A DNA stretch of 64,000 nt, taken from positions 1 to 64,000 of the forward strand of contig NZ_FNBH01000006.1 in assembly GCF_900102265.1 (NCBI RefSeq), given 5' to 3'. Of this stretch, positions 26,821 to 34,715 are shown one piece after another (the first letter of the stretch is position 1; the number at the start of each line of letters is the position of its first letter). The position numbers and the translations under genes were made by a program. Source of the stretch: Epilithonimonas hungarica. Lineage in GTDB: Bacteria; Bacteroidota; Bacteroidia; Flavobacteriales; Weeksellaceae. The notes beneath the pieces were generated by a model. The model was not told the origin of the DNA. It searched no databases and saw only the letters and a program-made list of their open reading frames with translations.

Positions 26821-28053
26821 ATGCAAAACCTGCAAGATACTTACGAAGAAATTTTCGATGAGATCAAAATTATTTTATCAGAATTATCAAAATCTGATAC
26901 ATATGAAGCTATTTTGGAGAAAGAAAAGGAAATTAATCAGCTTTATCAAAATTTTTCTTTCCTTAAGGTTTCTCAGAATTTTGATGTTTCGTCAGCAGAC
27001 ATTGAACCTTTACAAATTATTGATAATCAATTTACAAACATAGATTCTGATTTGATCTCTATTGAAGAATTTGAAGAAGAAAAAAAGGTTGCGGAAATCG
27101 TTGTTGAGGAAACTGAAGTTCACGATATTTTTGATGATGTTCCGGAAGTGGAAGAGGTTCATTCTTTTGCTGAAATTGATGCAGAGGAAAATTTGGTTGA
27201 TGAATCAGTTTTTGAAAATGAAGTTGTTAATGAAATCAATGAAGAAAATCAGCCTGAAGAAATCATTGCAAATGAAATCGAAGTTGAAGCTCAGAATAAA
27301 GATTTAATTGAAGAACCGATTTTAGAAAATGAAGTTGTCAGTGAAATTGAAGCTCAAAACTACCACGAAGAAATAGTTGAAGCAGTGGCTGAAATTGAGA
27401 GTGAGGAGGAAAATCTTTTAGACGAACCAGCTGAAAAACTCGAACCAATGCAAGATAGTCAGTTTTCTTTTGCCATGGAAAAAGAAGAACCAATTGCTGA
27501 GGTTTCTAATGATGATTATGAAGCGAGATTGGCAGAAAAAGAAGCTAAGCTGAAAGAACTTGAGGAAAACAGAAGAAAAATCGTAGAGTTCTCAAAAGAA
27601 AATACTCCCCAGCCCAAGGAAGATGCTCAGGAAGTTTACGAATCTCAAACTCAACAGGAACATCATGATAAGAAATTCAAACTGGCCCACATCAAAGGCC
27701 TTAAAATAGCTAAATCTTTATTTGATGATGACCATTTGGAGGAAGAAGAAAAATCTGCTCCAGCTCAAAACTCAGGAAGTCTTTTGAAAAATAATGTTCC
27801 TACAGATTACATGGAAGCGCCGAAACCAAAACCAGAATTCAAGCTTGACCTGAATGATAGAATTGCTTTTTCTCAATATCTTTTCAACGGAAGCCAAAGT
27901 GAATTGAATGAAGTGGTTAATACGCTGAATTCTTTTACTTCAGTTGAAAAAGCTCAGGAATTCTTGAGTGATATCTATTACGAAAGGGATTGGAAAAAAG
28001 TGGATTCATACGCACAGAGATTGTGGACTTTGGTTGAAAATAGGTTTTTGTAG
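26821..28053 (+). CDS. Acidic hypothetical protein upstream of rsmI
   Basis: 410 residues with no recognised catalytic family. The N-terminal ~60 residues look helical (DTYEEIFDEIKIILSELSK). The region ~60-215 is extremely rich in Glu and contains loose internal repeats of the type V-D-E-S-V-F-E-N-E-V-V-N-E-I and E-E-P-I-L-E-N-E-V-V-S-E-I; it is probably disordered. A conserved-looking C-terminal block (KLDLNDRIAFSQYLFNGS ... SDIYYERDWKKVDSYAQRLW) is basic-aromatic and folded in appearance. Its stop codon directly abuts the rsmI ATG, so the two are translationally coupled. The link to ribosome biology is by position only. Confidence 0.75.
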   Translation: MQNLQDTYEEIFDEIKIILSELSKSDTYEAILEKEKEINQLYQNFSFLKVSQNFDVSSADIEPLQIIDNQFTNIDSDLISIEEFEEEKKVAEIVVEETEVHDIFDDVPEVEEVHSFAEIDAEENLVDESVFENEVVNEINEENQPEEIIANEIEVEAQNKDLIEEPILENEVVSEIEAQNYHEEIVEAVAEIESEEENLLDEPAEKLEPMQDSQFSFAMEKEEPIAEVSNDDYEARLAEKEAKLKELEENRRKIVEFSKENTPQPKEDAQEVYESQTQQEHHDKKFKLAHIKGLKIAKSLFDDDHLEEEEKSAPAQNSGSLLKNNVPTDYMEAPKPKPEFKLDLNDRIAFSQYLFNGSQSELNEVVNTLNSFTSVEKAQEFLSDIYYERDWKKVDSYAQRLWTLVENRFL

Positions 28054-28725
28054 ATGAGCGGTATTCTTTATTTTGTTCCAACACCCGTTGGAAATCTAGA
28101 AGATATGACTTTCCGGGCTGTGAAAGTTCTGAAAGAAGTGGATTATATTTTGTGTGAGGATACAAGAACTTCTGGCGTTCTTCTCAAACATTACGAAATT
28201 TCCAAACCTCTGAAATCCTATCATTTACATAACGAACATCAGGCAACTGAAAGAGTTGTTCAGGATTTGGGAAATGGACAGAATATTGCCATTATTACAG
28301 ATGCCGGAACACCCGGAATTTCAGACCCAGGCTACCTTTTGGCGAAAGCCTGTGCAGATAAAGATTTAGAAATGATCTGTTTACCTGGTGCAACGGCTTT
28401 TGTTCCTGCTTTGGTTGTTTCCGGACTGCCGAATCACGATTTTTATTTTGCCGGCTTTCTTCCTCAGAAAAAAGGGAGACAAACCAAACTGAAACAATTG
28501 GCTGAAGAAAAGAAGACAATTGTTCTTTACGAAAGTCCACATAAAATCAATACAACATTGGAGCAAATCAAAGAATTCTTTGGAGAGGAAACAAGAGTAA
28601 GTCTGAGCCGGGAAATTTCTAAAAAATTCGAAGAAACTAAACGAGGGACAATCAATGAGTTAATTGAATTCTCGAAAAGCAAAACTTTAAAAGGAGAGAT
28701 TGTTCTGATTGTGAATAATTCTTAA
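28054..28725 (+). CDS. rsmI: 16S rRNA (cytidine(1402)-2'-O)-methyltransferase
   Basis: A 223-residue SAM-dependent enzyme of the tetrapyrrole-methylase fold that 2'-O-methylates C1402 of 16S rRNA. Family motifs are LYFVPTPVGNLEDMTFRAV, LCEDTRTSGVLLKHY, IITDAGTPGISDPGYLL, CLPGATAFVPALVVSGLP and YESPHKINTTLEQI. Somewhat shorter than E. coli RsmI, as is normal in Bacteroidetes. Its start directly follows the stop of the acidic protein gene. Confidence 0.95.
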   Translation: MSGILYFVPTPVGNLEDMTFRAVKVLKEVDYILCEDTRTSGVLLKHYEISKPLKSYHLHNEHQATERVVQDLGNGQNIAIITDAGTPGISDPGYLLAKACADKDLEMICLPGATAFVPALVVSGLPNHDFYFAGFLPQKKGRQTKLKQLAEEKKTIVLYESPHKINTTLEQIKEFFGEETRVSLSREISKKFEETKRGTINELIEFSKSKTLKGEIVLIVNNS

Positions 28726-28738
28726 AGTATTATTTTTG
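28709..28738 (+). promoter_or_regulatory. fabG promoter
   Basis: TTG at 28709-28711 and TATTTTTG at 28731-28738 are separated by 19 nt, the standard Bacteroidetes -33/-7 arrangement. The -33 box lies within the last codons of rsmI. Leader about 30 nt. Confidence 0.75.
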
Positions 28739-28771
28739 CCATAACAAATTTAGAAAACATTATAAAAATAT

Positions 28772-29515
28772 ATGGGATTACTACAAGGTAAAGTTGCAAT
28801 CATAACAGGTGCGACGCGTGGAATCGGAAGAGGAATTGCTGAAGTTTTTGCCAAAGAAGGAGCGAAAATCGCATTCACTTATGCTGGTTCTGTTGAAAAA
28901 GCTAAGGAATTAGAATCAGAATTAAGCAAAATAACAGAAATCAAAGGATATCAGTCAGACGCTTCGGATTATGACGCCGCTCAAAAATTGGTTGAGGATG
29001 TGTTGGCGGAGTTCGGAACCATTGATATTTTGGTGAATAACGCCGGAATTACGAGAGATAACCTAATGTTGAGAATGTCAAAAGACGATTGGGATACGAT
29101 TATCAAAGTTAATCTGGATTCGGTTTTCAACTTGACGAAAGCGGTTATCAAACCAATGATGAAAGCTAAATCCGGTTCTATTATTAATATGACTTCGGTT
29201 GTTGGTGTGAAAGGTAACGCAGGACAAGCCAATTACGCCGCTTCAAAAGCCGGAGCAATTGGTTTTACTAAATCTATCGCTTTGGAATTAGGTTCCAGAA
29301 ATATCCGTTGCAACGCCATCGCTCCAGGTTTCATAGAAACTGAAATGACAGCTGCTTTGGACGAAAAAACAGTTCAGGGATGGAGAGACGGAATCCCAAT
29401 GAAAAGAGGAGGGCAGCCGGCAGATGTTGCCAATGCGTGTGTTTTCTTCGCAAGTGAATTATCTTCTTACGTTACAGGTCAGGTTCTGAATGTTGACGGA
29501 GGAATGTTGACTTAA
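28772..29515 (+). CDS. fabG: 3-oxoacyl-[acyl-carrier-protein] reductase
   Basis: A 247-residue short-chain dehydrogenase for the first reduction of the fatty-acid elongation cycle. The NADP-binding motif is TGATRGIGRGIAE, the structural motif NNAGITRDNLMLRM, and the active site NMTSVVGVKGNAGQANYAASKAG (Ser, Tyr and Lys). The tail YVTGQVLNVDGGMLT is standard. It has its own promoter and is followed by an intrinsic terminator. Confidence 0.95.
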   Translation: MGLLQGKVAIITGATRGIGRGIAEVFAKEGAKIAFTYAGSVEKAKELESELSKITEIKGYQSDASDYDAAQKLVEDVLAEFGTIDILVNNAGITRDNLMLRMSKDDWDTIIKVNLDSVFNLTKAVIKPMMKAKSGSIINMTSVVGVKGNAGQANYAASKAGAIGFTKSIALELGSRNIRCNAIAPGFIETEMTAALDEKTVQGWRDGIPMKRGGQPADVANACVFFASELSSYVTGQVLNVDGGMLT

Positions 29516-29538
29516 TTAAAACAATATCAATTATTTAT

Positions 29539-29573
29539 AAAGCTTTTTGTTTACTATGCAAAAAGCTTTTTTT
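29539..29573 (+). terminator. Intrinsic terminator of fabG
   Basis: An 11-bp stem AAAGCTTTTTG (29539-29549) pairs with CAAAAAGCTTT (29559-29569), with a 9-nt loop and a T run. It covers the first codons of the longest possible reading frame of the next gene (from 29547), which argues for the later start at 29583. Confidence 0.85.
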
Positions 29574-29582
29574 ATAGAAATT

Positions 29583-30338
29583 ATGATAATCGATTTTCCA
29601 TTGACGTTTCAGATTTTCGGCAAAACTGTTTTGGCGCATCCTGTGTTTGAAACAGTCGGGATTTTTCTGGCGATGCGTTATTACTTTTATTTGAAAAGAA
29701 AATCATCGGAGAAAATGTCATTCAGTAGTTCGGCAGCGGTTCTTATTGGAGCGACTGCTGGAGCTTTGATTGGCTCAAAGCTGATTGGGAATTTGGAGAA
29801 TCCTTATTTGTTATTCAATGATTTTAATATCCAAAGATTTTGGACCAATAATACTATTGTTGGAGGATTATCATTTGGATTAATTGGAGTGGAATTAGCA
29901 AAAAAGATTGTTGGTTATCAAAAAAGTACGGGAGATCTAATCGTTTATCCTTTGATTTTAGCAATGATTATCGGGAGAATTGGATGTTTTTTTACTGGAG
30001 TTTATGAGGAAACTTATGGGATTCCGACTGATTCGGTTTTTGGAATGCATCTCGGCGACCAATATCTCAGATATCCGGTTGCGCTTTATGAGATTATTTT
30101 TCTCATCATTCTTTGGATTACTTTGAAGAGGATACAAATCAAATCAAAATTTTCGTCAGGCTTTATATTTCAATTGTTTATGTTGAGTTACTTCACGTTT
30201 CGATTGATGCTTGATCTTATAAAACCTAAAATCGAAATTATAGGAAATCTCGGAACGATTCAATTGGTGTGTATTGTTGTGATAATTTATTATATCTTTA
30301 AAATGAAAAACACATTGAATCAAAAATCAAATCAATAA
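29583..30338 (+). CDS. Lgt-like (prolipoprotein diacylglyceryl transferase family) membrane protein
   Basis: A 251-residue polytopic protein from the ATG at 29583 (MIIDFPLTFQIFGKTVL); the earlier start is discounted because a terminator overlaps it. About seven hydrophobic segments are visible. The signature IIGRIGCFFTGVYEETYGIPT resembles Lgt's G-R-x-G-N-F-x-N-x-E-x-x-G, and RYPVALYEIIFLIILW resembles the R-H-P-x-x-L-Y-E block, but Asn is replaced by Cys and Thr. It is therefore a divergent Lgt-family member, probably acting on a lipid head group rather than being the main Lgt. Four nt separate it from the next gene in an operon with a radical SAM enzyme. Confidence 0.75.
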   Translation: MIIDFPLTFQIFGKTVLAHPVFETVGIFLAMRYYFYLKRKSSEKMSFSSSAAVLIGATAGALIGSKLIGNLENPYLLFNDFNIQRFWTNNTIVGGLSFGLIGVELAKKIVGYQKSTGDLIVYPLILAMIIGRIGCFFTGVYEETYGIPTDSVFGMHLGDQYLRYPVALYEIIFLIILWITLKRIQIKSKFSSGFIFQLFMLSYFTFRLMLDLIKPKIEIIGNLGTIQLVCIVVIIYYIFKMKNTLNQKSNQ

Positions 30339-30341
30339 AAG

Positions 30342-30575
30342 ATGAAAACTCTAACGCTTTTAGAAGTCGGTAATTTGGGAGGTTTAGTAGCAATGATTAT
30401 TGGTATTATGATAATTGTGGCTCTTGTTATTTCCCTTTTCATTACATTTTTTGTAAAATCAATTTATGAATCCAAAGACGGACGCAAGTTTTCCAATTCT
30501 CAGTTTTGGCAGACAATGCTGATTTCATTATTGATTTGTGGTTTGATAAGTGGAATGATATGCGGAGGAATGTAA
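30342..30575 (+). CDS. Small membrane protein, two TM helices
   Basis: 77 residues with two predicted transmembrane segments (GGLVAMIIGIMIIVALVISL and TMLISLLICGLISGMICGG) and a short polar connector. No family recognised. It lies 3 nt after the Lgt-like gene and 11 nt before the radical SAM gene, so it belongs to the same operon and may be a membrane partner of those enzymes. Confidence 0.7.
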   Translation: MKTLTLLEVGNLGGLVAMIIGIMIIVALVISLFITFFVKSIYESKDGRKFSNSQFWQTMLISLLICGLISGMICGGM

Positions 30576-30586
30576 AAATTTGAATC

Positions 30587-31990
30587 ATGCCTGTAAGAAA
30601 CTATACTTATTACGATTACACCATCAGTCTTTGTCCGGAATGTCTGAAAAGAGTAGGTGCTAAAATTATCATTGAGGATGAATCGGTTTTTATGACCAAG
30701 AGGTGCCCTGACCACGGTTTTTTTAAAACTAAAATCGCGTCCGACGTTCATTATTACAAAAACATTAGAAACTACAACAAAGCGTCTGAAATGCCGGTGC
30801 ATTTTGGAACGGATGTAGAATATGGCTGTCCTTACGATTGCGGATTGTGCGTAGATCACGAGCAACACAGCTGTCTTTCTATTGTGGAAGTTACTGACCG
30901 ATGCAATCTGACTTGCCCAACCTGTTACGCGATGTCCTCGCCACATTACGGAAGCCACAGAAGTCTGGAAGAAATTGAAGCGATGTTTGATGTCATTGTT
31001 AAAAATGAAGGTGAGCCGGATGTTGTTCAAATCAGTGGAGGTGAACCGACGATTCATCCGGAGTTTTTCAAAATAATGGATATTGCGAAGTCAAAACCGA
31101 TTAAACATCTGATGCTGAATACAAATGGTGTAAGAATCGCCAATGACCCGGGTTTTGCTGAAAAGCTGGTAACTTATGCGCCTGAATTTGAAATTTATCT
31201 TCAGTTTGATTCTTTTAAGCCTGAGGTTCTGAAAGATTTCCGAGGAAAGGATTTGACAGATGTTAGAATGAAAGCTTTGGAAAAACTCAATGCTCTGAAT
31301 CTTTCGACAACACTTGTAATCGTTCTTCAAAAAGATAAGAATATTGATGAAATTGGAAAAATCATCGAGTTTGCTCTAAAACAAAAATGTGTGCGAGGAA
31401 TCACTTTTCAACCTGTCGAAATTGCCGGAAGAAATAGGGAAGATTCGGCTCACGAAAAGATAACTTTAACAGAAGTAAGACAGGAAATTTTGAATCAGTT
31501 TCCGTTATTAAATTCAGACGACATCATTCCGGTTCCTTGTAATCCGGATGCTTTGGCAATGGGTTATATTTTGAAACTGGAAGGAGAAACAATTCCTTTA
31601 ACAAGATATATTAATCCGGCTGACTTGCTGAATAATGAAACCCGAAACACCATTGTTTATGAACAAGATACAGGATTGCAGATGCAACTTTTGGATATTT
31701 TCAGCACAGGAATTTCGGTGGATAAAGTGAAGCCTAAAGTTAACCAACTATTATGTTGTCTTCCGGAAGTTTCTGCTCCAGATTTGGATTACGATAATCT
31801 GTTCAGAATCATCATTATGAATTTTATGGATGCTCACGATTTTGATGTCAGAGCGGTTAAAAAATCCTGCGTTCATATTGTCAACAAAGATTTGAAAATG
31901 ATTCCGTTTGAGACGATGAATCTTTTTTATCGTGATGATAAAAGCAAATATCTGGAAGAATTAAGAAAAAAAGACAAGGTTTTGTTTTAA
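30587..31990 (+). CDS. Radical SAM protein, COG1964 (tetraether-synthase-like) family
   Basis: 467 residues. The N-terminal part has a Cys-rich metal site (C16-P-E-C19 and C40-P-D-H-G, rubredoxin-like), then C81-P-Y-D-C85-G-L-C88 and C96, then the radical SAM cluster motif C106-N-L-T-C110-P-T-C113 and the GGEP block (VVQISGGEPTIHPEFF). This Cys pattern and the SLCPEC...K-R-C-P-D-H-G opening resemble the archaeal MJ0619/Tes family, which joins lipid tails by C-C bond formation. A lipid substrate here is inference, supported by the Lgt-like neighbour. A C-terminal domain (~350-467) follows. Confidence 0.8.
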   Translation: MPVRNYTYYDYTISLCPECLKRVGAKIIIEDESVFMTKRCPDHGFFKTKIASDVHYYKNIRNYNKASEMPVHFGTDVEYGCPYDCGLCVDHEQHSCLSIVEVTDRCNLTCPTCYAMSSPHYGSHRSLEEIEAMFDVIVKNEGEPDVVQISGGEPTIHPEFFKIMDIAKSKPIKHLMLNTNGVRIANDPGFAEKLVTYAPEFEIYLQFDSFKPEVLKDFRGKDLTDVRMKALEKLNALNLSTTLVIVLQKDKNIDEIGKIIEFALKQKCVRGITFQPVEIAGRNREDSAHEKITLTEVRQEILNQFPLLNSDDIIPVPCNPDALAMGYILKLEGETIPLTRYINPADLLNNETRNTIVYEQDTGLQMQLLDIFSTGISVDKVKPKVNQLLCCLPEVSAPDLDYDNLFRIIIMNFMDAHDFDVRAVKKSCVHIVNKDLKMIPFETMNLFYRDDKSKYLEELRKKDKVLF

Positions 31991-32017
31991 ATTATTTAGA
32001 TAATATTCACATTAATA

Positions 32018-32590
32018 ATGACAATCAACGGAAAAAATTATAATAACATTTTATTGGTTTTTGCTTTGGAATCTGAGGCAGGAAAGGAATTCGAAAATTA
32101 CAATAAAGTCTTTGTGGGAATAGGAAAAGTTAAAGCGACTTATAATGTGACAAAAGCCATTCAGAAAACTGATCCGGATTTGATTATCAATCTGGGAACT
32201 GCCGGGAGTACAATTTTTGACAGAGGAAGTGTTGTGAATTGCAGCCGGTTCATTCAGAGAGATATGGATGTCAGAGCTTTGGGTTTTCAGAAGTTTGAAA
32301 CACCTTTTTCTGAAGAGTCCATTATTTTAAAATACGGACTAGATATAGAAAATCTACCCAACGGAATCTGTGGTTCCGGTGACCAATTCGAAATGGAGCA
32401 TATCAATCCAGAATACAATGTCATTGATATGGAAGCTTTTGCGCTTGCGAAAGTGGCGGAATATGAGAATATCGATTTTCTATGTCTGAAATATATTTCT
32501 GACGGAGCAGACGGAAATGCGGCCGATGATTGGACGCAAGAGGTGAAAAAAGCTTCGATTGCTTTGAGAAGAGAACTAGATAATCTTTAA
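32018..32590 (+). CDS. MTA/SAH nucleosidase-like phosphorylase-superfamily protein
   Basis: A 190-residue protein of the nucleoside phosphorylase superfamily. VFVGIGKVKATYNVTKAI and DLIINLGTAGST give the phosphate/ribose loop, and YNVIDMEAFALAKVAEY carries the Met-Glu ribose contact; the catalytic Asp lies in LKYISDGAD. The products of radical SAM chemistry include 5'-deoxyadenosine, a substrate of such nucleosidases, so its position 27 nt after the radical SAM gene is suggestive. It is shorter than classical MTA/SAH nucleosidase (about 230). Confidence 0.85.
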   Translation: MTINGKNYNNILLVFALESEAGKEFENYNKVFVGIGKVKATYNVTKAIQKTDPDLIINLGTAGSTIFDRGSVVNCSRFIQRDMDVRALGFQKFETPFSEESIILKYGLDIENLPNGICGSGDQFEMEHINPEYNVIDMEAFALAKVAEYENIDFLCLKYISDGADGNAADDWTQEVKKASIALRRELDNL

Positions 32591-32593
32591 TAG

Positions 32594-32622
32594 AAAACCA
32601 GCCGAATTTGGCTGGTTTTTTT
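32594..32622. terminator. Intrinsic terminator between convergent genes
   Basis: A 10-bp stem AAAACCAGCC (32594-32603) pairs with GGCTGGTTTT (32610-32619), with a 6-nt loop and a run of seven T. The A run on the other side could serve the convergent DUF1835 gene. Confidence 0.92.
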
Positions 32623-33355
32623 ATTTCTTGTTCAAAACTTTATCATAAATCTTCTTAACCTGCAAATCTCCAAAACCAAAAATCCCTAATTCTTCCTGAA
32701 ATTTTTTAAAGACCGAATCAAAATCTGTCAATCCGTTTTCAATTTGATTTTTAATAAAATCTTCTGGATTTATATTAATGTAAGCTTCGATAACTTCTTT
32801 TAAAAAATGAAAGCAATCGGATTGGTTTTCAGATAATTGTTTCAAATAATCAATATCATTATTTTGATAAGATTTCCAAAGATTCAGAGCCAATTCAATA
32901 TCATTTTTATTAAATAAAACTTTGGATTTCAACGATTCTTCCAAGTCAGAACCTTCTGGATCTGAAAAACCTTTCCAATGGTTTTCTACAGTCTCCTTTG
33001 GAAAAACCCGATAGATTTTTAAATTATTAATTTTTGAAATTAATGAAATACAAAACCACAAATTAACCTGACAAAACAAATCATTTTCAAACCAGAGATT
33101 GACTTCAGAGCCTTCAGGAATATTCAGAATCCTTTCAAATTCCGAAACTGATTTTTCATAGTAACCCTCCTTGGAAACATTGTAATCCCCAGAAATTGAT
33201 CTGGCTCTTAATTCCCAAAATTCTTCCAGAGAATCGGTTTTCAAATTTCCAGAAATCAAAGCCTCACGACAAACAATTATCTCGCCATCGACCGAAGTTT
33301 TCTTCAAATCTTCAGCAAGATAGTCGCCATTGGTTATGTGAAAGATTTTCTTCAA
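32621..33355 (-). CDS. DUF1835 domain-containing protein
   Basis: A 244-residue protein beginning IFHITNGDYLAEDLKK and continuing IIVCREALISGNL ... FWELRARSI and V-N-L-W-F-E-N-D-L-F-C-Q, the usual DUF1835 pattern (a nucleotide-like fold with a conserved C-R-E and W-x-E-x-D). The C-terminal part is helical. Family function is unknown. It is preceded, 3 nt away, by guaC, so the two are co-transcribed. Confidence 0.85.
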   Translation of the reverse strand: MKKIFHITNGDYLAEDLKKTSVDGEIIVCREALISGNLKTDSLEEFWELRARSISGDYNVSKEGYYEKSVSEFERILNIPEGSEVNLWFENDLFCQVNLWFCISLISKINNLKIYRVFPKETVENHWKGFSDPEGSDLEESLKSKVLFNKNDIELALNLWKSYQNNDIDYLKQLSENQSDCFHFLKEVIEAYININPEDFIKNQIENGLTDFDSVFKKFQEELGIFGFGDLQVKKIYDKVLNKK

Positions 33356-33358
33356 ATG

Positions 33359-34399
33359 TTATCCGTTAAAAACCTGATTTTCCTGCTCTTGAACTCGGAT
33401 GAAAGTTGTTCTTTTAGACAATTCTTTCAACTTAGATGCGCCGACATAAGTACAAGTTGAACGAACGCCTCCCAAAATATCTTTTACTGTTTCTGCAACA
33501 GGTCCTTTGTAAGGAACTTTAACCGTTTTCCCTTCGGAAGCACGATATTCTGCAACACCTCCGGAATGTTTATCCATTGCAGTCTGAGAACTCATTCCAT
33601 AGAACAATCGAAAGGTTTTTCCATTTTCTGTAATTAGCTCACCGCCGCTTTCGTCGTGTCCGGCGAACATTCCGCCCAACATCACAAAATCTGAACCGCC
33701 GCCAAAAGCTTTGGCAACATCTCCGGGAACTTTGCAACCACCATCACCAATGATTTGTCCTCCCAAACCATGCGCCGCATCAGCACATTCGATGATTGCG
33801 GAAAGCTGAGGATAGCCAACGCCTGTTTTCACACGAGTCGTACAGACAGAACCTGGTCCAATCCCGACTTTGATGATGTCAGCTCCCGCTAAAATCAGTT
33901 CTTCCACCATTTCGCCTGTTACAACGTTTCCTGCGATGATGATTTTGTCAGGGAAATTTTCTCTTGCTTTTTTTACAAATTGAACAAAATGTTCGGAGTA
34001 TCCATTTGCGACATCAATACAAAGAAACTGAATCTTCGGATTGGCATCCAGAATCGTTTTGATTTTCTCTTCATCGGCTTTACCCGTTCCGGTACTGAGT
34101 GCGATGTATTGGTAGAATTCGTCAGATTTTCCGTCAAGGAATCGATTCCATTCTTCAACTGAATAATGTTTGTGAATGGCTGTGATGATTTTGTCTTTGT
34201 AAAGAGCTTCTGCCATTTCGAAAGTTCCGACCGTGTCCATATTGGCTGCAATCAACGGAACACCGCTCCATTTTTTCTGCGTGTGCAAAAAAGTGAATTC
34301 TCTTTCTATCGTAACTTCGCTGCGGGATTTGAGTGTAGAACGTTTCGGGCGAAACATCACATCTTTGAATCCTAATTTGATTTCGTTTTCTATTCGCAT
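33359..34399 (-). CDS. guaC: GMP reductase
   Basis: A 346-residue TIM-barrel enzyme of the IMPDH/GMPR family that converts GMP to IMP with NADPH. The catalytic Cys is in [13 protein letters not shown], the flap/substrate region is [20 protein letters not shown], and [22 protein letters not shown] is specific to GMP reductases; there are no CBS domains, which excludes IMPDH. Length equals that of E. coli GuaC. The -7 element ends 4 nt before the ATG, so the mRNA may be leaderless. Confidence 0.95.
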   Translation of the reverse strand: MRIENEIKLGFKDVMFRPKRSTLKSRSEVTIEREFTFLHTQKKWSGVPLIAANMDTVGTFEMAEALYKDKIITAIHKHYSVEEWNRFLDGKSDEFYQYIALSTGTGKADEEKIKTILDANPKIQFLCIDVANGYSEHFVQFVKKARENFPDKIIIAGNVVTGEMVEELILAGADIIKVGIGPGSVCTTRVKTGVGYPQLSAIIECADAAHGLGGQIIGDGGCKVPGDVAKAFGGGSDFVMLGGMFAGHDESGGELITENGKTFRLFYGMSSQTAMDKHSGGVAEYRASEGKTVKVPYKGPVAETVKDILGGVRSTCTYVGASKLKELSKRTTFIRVQEQENQVFNG

Positions 34400-34403
34400 A
34401 CAT

Positions 34404-34411
34404 CAAAATTA
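34404..34411 (-). promoter_or_regulatory. guaC -7 element next to the start codon
   Basis: TAATTTTG on the minus strand fits TAnnTTTG and is separated from the guaC ATG (34399) by only 4 nt. Transcription starting about 5-7 nt downstream would give a leaderless or nearly leaderless mRNA. Confidence 0.5.
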
Positions 34412-34475
34412 GCATTTATTTTTTTGAATTGGGATGATATTGAAACTGATTTTTGCCTTAAATTATAAAATCAAA

Positions 34476-34672
34476 TTTGTCATTCCGTAGGAATCTCAAC
34501 AGTCTAGATTCCTACGGAATGACAAACTTTGTGGTTATAATCTAGTTTGTTTTATGTTGAAACTTGCAGCCCGACTTGAGCGGAAATCTTTTTTTGCTTG
34601 TACAAAAGTTTTATTGCTTGTGAAAATTTTCTGCAAAAAAGATTGAGAGTGGAAGGCGGAAATAGCTGCCCA
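34476..34672 (+). repeat. Dispersed intergenic repeat, copy C (21-bp hairpin plus body)
   Basis: A perfect 21-bp stem (34476-34496 with 34506-34526; core TTTGTCATTCCGTAGGAATC) has a 9-nt loop. It is followed by TGCAGCCCGACTTGAGCGG (34564-34582), a variable A/T part, and GATTGAGAGTGGAAGGCGG ... AATAGCTGCC (34641-34670). The hairpin and the CCCGACTTGAGCGG block recur in copy A (9551-9680); the GCGG...GGAAATAGCT end matches copy B. Confidence 0.85.
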
Positions 34673-34693
34673 AAATATTCAATTAAGAATCTC

Positions 34694-34715
34694 TATTTTT
34701 GTTCCACATGAAACA
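34694..34715 (+). promoter_or_regulatory. -7 element overlapping a parS-like site at a gene start
   Basis: TATTTTTG (34694-34701) fits the -7 consensus and lies 6 nt before the ATG at 34708. TGTTCCACATGAAACA (34700-34715) is parS with a single mismatch (A for G at the centre). The two overlap by 2 nt, and the palindrome includes the start codon of the glycosyltransferase gene. Confidence 0.5.

Noticed and set aside
29547-29582. Earlier start of the Lgt-like gene
   Set aside because: The region forms the fabG intrinsic terminator; the ATG at 29583 begins the family-like sequence.
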